From assembly GCF_037893015.1 (NCBI RefSeq), contig NC_133658.1, forward strand, positions 172,379,579-172,443,578: a DNA stretch of 64,000 bases. Direction: 5' to 3'. Below the pieces are notes generated by a model. That model did no database searches. It saw only the letters and a program-made list of their open reading frames with translations, and had not been told where the DNA came from. The translations under genes and the position numbers were made by a program. Origin of the DNA: Macrotis lagotis (taxonomy: Eukaryota > Chordata > Mammalia > Peramelemorphia > Peramelidae). The number at the start of each line of letters is the position of its first letter. Position 1 is the first letter of the stretch. Below, in pieces: positions 59,796 to 64,000 of this stretch.

Positions 59796-61737
59796 ATTCA
59801 AGGAGTTTTTAGATGATTTTCTCAGGTTCTCAGGTTCTCTAAGTATAACATCATATCATATGCAAAGAGTGAAAGCTTTGCTTCATCATTGCCAATTCTG
59901 ATTCCTTCAATTTCTTTTTCTTCTCTTATTGCTAAAGCTAGTAATTCTAAAATTATATTGAATAGTAATGATGACAATGGACATCCTTTTGTCACCCCTG
60001 ATTTTATTGGAAATGCTCCTAGTTCATCCCATTACATTTAATATTTGTTGATGGTTTTTAGATAGATATTATTTAATATTTTAAAGGGAACATTTATTCT
60101 TAAACTTTCTTGTCTTTTTAATAAAAACCTATGTTGAATTTTATCAAAGGGTTTTTCAGCATATATTGAGATAATCATATGATTCCTGTGGTTTTTGCTA
60201 TTGATATGTTCAATTATGTTGAGTGTTTTCTTAATATTGAACAATCCCTGCCAATATGGTATAAATCTTACTTGATAATGATTATTATTACCTTAGTAGT
60301 CACTTGCTGTAGCATCAATATTCACTATGGAGATTGTTCTATAATTTTCTTTGTCTGTTTTGTTTCTTCCTGGTTTAAGTATCAGCACCATGTCAGTGTC
60401 ATAAAAGGAATTTGGCAGAACTCTTTCTTTTCCTATTTTTAAAAATAGTTTATGTAGAATAGGAATTAATTGTTCCTTAAATGTTTGGTAGAATTCACTT
60501 GTAAATCCATCTGGACCTAGGGACTTTTTCTTAGGAAGTTCATTGATGATTTCTTCAATTTATTTTTCTGAAAGGGAGTTATTTAAGTATTTTATTTCCT
60601 CCTCTGTTTGTATTTTTGTAAATATTCATCTATTTCATTCACGTTATCAGATTTATTGGCATACAGTTTGGCAAAGTAGCTCTGAATTCTCTTTAATTTC
60701 CTCCTCATTGGGGGTTAGTTCACCCTTTTTGTTTTTTGATACTGGGAATTTGGTTATCTTCTTTCTTTTTTAATCAGACTTTTAAATCAGGTTTGTCTAT
60801 TTATTGGGTTTTTTTCCATAAAACCAATGTTTAGTTTTATTTATTAGATCAATCATTTTCTTCCTTTCAATTTTACTCATCTCTTCCTTGATTTTCAGAA
60901 TTTCTAGTTTGATGTTTAATTTGGGATCTTTAAATTGTTCTTTTTCTAGCTTTTTTAGTTGCATACCCAATTTGTTGATCTCTTTATTTTATTCATATAG
61001 GCATTTAACAATATAAAGTTCCCCCTCAAATCTGCCTTGTCTGCCCCCATAAATTTTATTATGATGTCTCAAACATTTTCTTTGATATTATTATTGTTTT
61101 TTTTAATTTGCTGTTTGATCCAACCATTATTTAAGATTAAGTTATTTATTTTCCAATTAGTTTTTGGTTTATTTATCCATGACCCTTTAGAAGATATAAT
61201 TTTTATTGCATCATGCTCTGAGAAGTGTGTATTTATTATTTTGGCCTCTCTGCATTTGATTATAAGGTTTCTGTGCCCTGATACATAATCAGTTTTGGTA
61301 TAGGTGCCATGTACTTCCAAGAAAAAGGTCCATTTTTTTCTATCCCCATTAAATTTTCTCTAGTTTCTCTAAGTTTTCAAAGATTTCATTTACTTTTGTA
61401 ACTTTCTGTTTCTTTTGTGGTTAGATGTATCTAGTTCTGAGAGAGGGAGGTTGATGTCCCCCATTATTAAAGTTTTGCTATCTGTGTTTCCTTGTAATTC
61501 ACTCAGCTTTTCCTCTAGGAATTTGGATGGTATACCACTAAGTTCATACATTTTTAGTAATGATATAACTTCATTTCCAATGGTGTCTTTTAAGAAGATG
61601 TAGTTTCCTTCCTTATCCCTTTTACTTTATCTGAGATCAGGTTCACTATCCCTGATTTTTTAAATTCAGACAAAGCATAATATATTTTGCTCCGTCTTTT
61701 TATCTTCATCCTGTGTGTATCTCTCTGCCTCAGAGAG

Positions 61738-61839
61738 ATGCTGTCAGGGGAAGAAATGGATGCTCAATGAAATAGAGGGCTACTAAATTTCAAAGACCAG
61801 ACCTGAATAGAGAATTCAGTAGCCAAATACACTACTCAA
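61738..61839 (+). repeat. Inverted-repeat arm A (L1 ORF1-derived insert)
   Basis: Begins atgctgtcaggggaagaaat and ends near agccaaatacactactcaa. It is the reverse complement of 63101-63209 with scattered differences. It interrupts the ORF2 endonuclease start, which in related L1s is continuous here. Confidence 0.8.
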
Positions 61840-63100
61840 TATATTGTAAACAATATGCTGTAGGATTCTAGTTTTTAATCCATTCTGCTATCCATTTCCA
61901 TTTTATGGGACAGTTCATCCCATTTACATCTACAGTTAAGATCACTAATTCTGTATTTACCCCCATGCTATCTTTCCTCAATTATATTTTCTTTTCTTTC
62001 CTCTTATTCCTCCACACCAAAATTTTACTCCCTTTCCCCTTTAACTTTCCTTTCAAAATTCAACTTTCAGTTTATTTTCACTTATACCTCAGGCTTCCCT
62101 TTTATCAGTCCTTTCTTCCTTCATCCTTCCCTTCTCCCATCCCTCCCTTCCCTGTAGATTAGGATAGATTTTTAAATACAAGTGGGAATGTATCTCATTC
62201 CCTCTCTGAGTCAACTCTATTGAATAGAATTTACTCAGTGTTCACACCTTTCCTTCTTTCCCTCTAAAATTACAAATCTTTTTGCCTCTTCACCTGGTGT
62301 TATTTATTACTCAAGTACTATTAATCAAATATCATTAATCACAGTTTGATAATTTGATTGTTTGATAAGCTCAGATTGATATCAAAGTATCATCACACAT
62401 TGCTTGCTTGCTTGACAAGCAGCATTGTCTCAAATTACATCAAATTATAATTTAATGATTTTTATCTTACTACTTCTTCAAGTACCCTCCACAGACACAC
62501 AGACCTCCTCAAGATCCCAGGTATCATCAAAAGTCAAATCATTTCTTGTCTATTTTTTCTCACACACTTTACTCCCCCTTCCCCACCTATGGTACCTAAC
62601 CCTTTGTCAAGTGGAACAATAGTTAATTAACCATAAGAATCTTAAAGGGCTCTAAGTATTGGGAGGCTCTGAATGTCTCACTTGAGAATTCTATAAATGA
62701 TTGTAAGTTATGGGAGGCACTGGCTCAAGACTGTCCAGTTTATCATGCCCTCATCAGAAAAAGTGCTAAGTTTTGTCAACACAACAGAATTAAAGTTGGT
62801 CAAAGGACAATGAGACAATTTTAGAATTAGCACCCCTGCTTTTCACCAGGACTTTTTGTCTCAAGCTTAGTGATGTCATCTTGGATCTCTTCATTGGAGA
62901 GACAAGACCCAACTATACCCATATCCTTTAAGTCTAATCTCTTCGATTATATTCAACCCTTTAATTATGCTGAGAGAAAAAGTTCTCAAGAATTAGTAAT
63001 GTTATATCTTCCCTTTTAGGGTTGTATATAATTTAATGGTCTTGACCAATATTTATTTTGTTTTTTCCTTTCCCTTTTCATTTATCTTTTTTTGTATCTC

Positions 63101-63209
63101 TTGAGTCATGTATTTGGCTACTGAATTCTCTGTTCAATTCTGGTCTTTGTGTCAGGAAATTCTGGTAGTCTTTATTTCATGGAACAGCCATCTCTTCCCC
63201 TGACAGCAT
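63101..63209 (-). repeat. Inverted-repeat arm B (native L1 ORF1)
   Basis: The in-place copy: ttgagtcatgtatttggcta to cttcccctgacagcat. It lies in the expected order within the antisense ORF1, so it is probably the source copy. Confidence 0.75.
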
Positions 63210-64000
63210 ATGCTGAATTTTGTAGGGTAGTACATTCTGGGTTGTAATCCCAAATCCTTTGCCCTCCTATATATGGTATTCCAGGACTTCTGATTCTTCA
63301 GTGTTGAGGCCGATAGATCTTTTGTGAGTCTGATTATGTTTCCTGTGTATTCAAATTGCTTTATTTTTGCTCCTTGCAGTGTTTTTCTTTTATTTTAGAG
63401 TTCTGGAATTTGACTATAACAGCCCTTGGCTCTTTCTGGAGGAGTTCTGTGTATTTTTTTCAATAGTTATATTGTCTTTTTTTCTAGTAGATTTGGACAG
63501 TTTGCCCTTATAATTTCCTGCATGATGTTCTCCAGGTTTTTTTTTTTTTTTATCTAGGCTTCTAGTAATTCAGAGCTTTGTGGATTATTTCTCCTGTCTC
63601 TATTTTCCAGGTTGTTTGTTTTTCCTAAAAGGTACTTTATGTTTTCTTCAATTTTTTCAGCCTTTTTATTTTGTTTGCTGGAATCTTGTAGTCTTGTAAA
63701 TTCATTGGTTTCTATTTGTTCAATTGTTCAATTCTAATTTTTAGGGTTTTATTTTCTTTAATTACCTTTTATGTTTCCTTTTTAAAAGTGTTGTATTCTC
63801 TTGTCAATTTTTCATAATTTTCCTGCATGACTCATTTCTTTGTTCCATTTTCTTCTTCCTCTCTTCTTTGATTTTTAAATTATTTTTAAGTTGTTTGATG
63901 AGCTTTTGTATTTGAGTCCAATTTATAGGCCATTTTGAAACTTCCCCTGTGATTTTTCACTGATTTCTTCTTCAGTCATGGCATTGCTATCATCATTTTC

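Larger units (their letters stand above)
57612..64000 (-). mobile_element. L1, nearly full length, runs off the right edge
   Basis: Antisense order: 3' UTR (57612-58100), ORF2 C-terminus, reverse transcriptase (60244-60038 minus reads NHMIISIYAEKPFDKIQH, matching the L1 segment NHMIISIDAEKAFDKIQH), and endonuclease (61320-61069 minus, with IINTHFSEHDAIKI as in the SDHSAIK region). The ORF2 start is near 61930, then the inter-ORF part, and ORF1 from about 63050 on. A SINE lies at 59629-59795, an inverted ORF1-derived insert at about 61738-61839 and unassigned sequence at 62300-62950. Frames are broken repeatedly. Confidence 0.9.

Overview
The window looks like mammalian, and specifically marsupial, genomic DNA. 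It is AT-rich and carries one recognisable single-copy gene exon. The rest is dominated by tRNA-type CORE-SINEs (start gggcagctaggtggcgcag, tail tgccttgcaaaaac), marsupial-type L1, L2, CR1, RTE/BovB-like fragments and MIR. Sharp target-site duplications around several SINEs show that the SINE family was recently active. This fits a marsupial, perhaps an Australian one, but the species cannot be fixed from the sequence.

The only host protein-coding gene is PCSK2 (prohormone convertase 2) on the minus strand. Its first coding exon lies at 10890-11069: 60 codons with signal peptide and start of the propeptide, ending in a clean GT splice donor. The 5' UTR follows to roughly 11.45 kb. A CpG-rich, TATA-less promoter lies at about 11.45-11.65 kb, with a CRE-like site, an inverted CCAAT box, GC boxes and half of a REST/RE1 site. 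Bases 1-10889 are therefore the start of PCSK2 intron 1. Bases from about 11.7 kb to 64 kb are upstream intergenic DNA with no second gene that I can support.

Intron 1 (1-10889) holds MIR copies, young SINEs, an L2 end, two related hAT-like short elements, a 5'-truncated 7SL (SRP) RNA pseudogene at about 5.65-5.90 kb, and purine-rich microsatellites close to the exon. The first 4-5 kb upstream of PCSK2 (11.7-16 kb) is comparatively repeat-poor and is the best place for cis-regulatory DNA. From 16 kb onward L1 pieces dominate: 16.2-20.6, 27.1-30.3, 32.7-35.4, 45.0-47.3, 50.0-57.0 and 57.6-64.0 kb. Nearly all lie on the minus strand and many are split by SINEs. Between them lie CR1 (25.6-27.0), L2 ends (36, 41.5 and 43 kb), an RTE end (42.4-42.8), a mariner-like non-autonomous element (48.40-48.95) and more repeat-poor blocks (about 21.2-25, 37.6-38.6 and 43.1-44.4 kb).

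A processed RPL12 copy (51077-52094, minus) sits inside the 50-57 kb L1 with a 13-bp target-site duplication. Its frame is open over the whole protein, but the initiator codon is CTG, the last four residues are lost, and its 3' UTR is unusually long. I found no undescribed gene system. The most useful leads are the RPL12 copy's unusual 3' end, the regulatory sites at the PCSK2 start, the fold-back structure inside the last L1, and a few repeat-free blocks that may be conserved noncoding elements.
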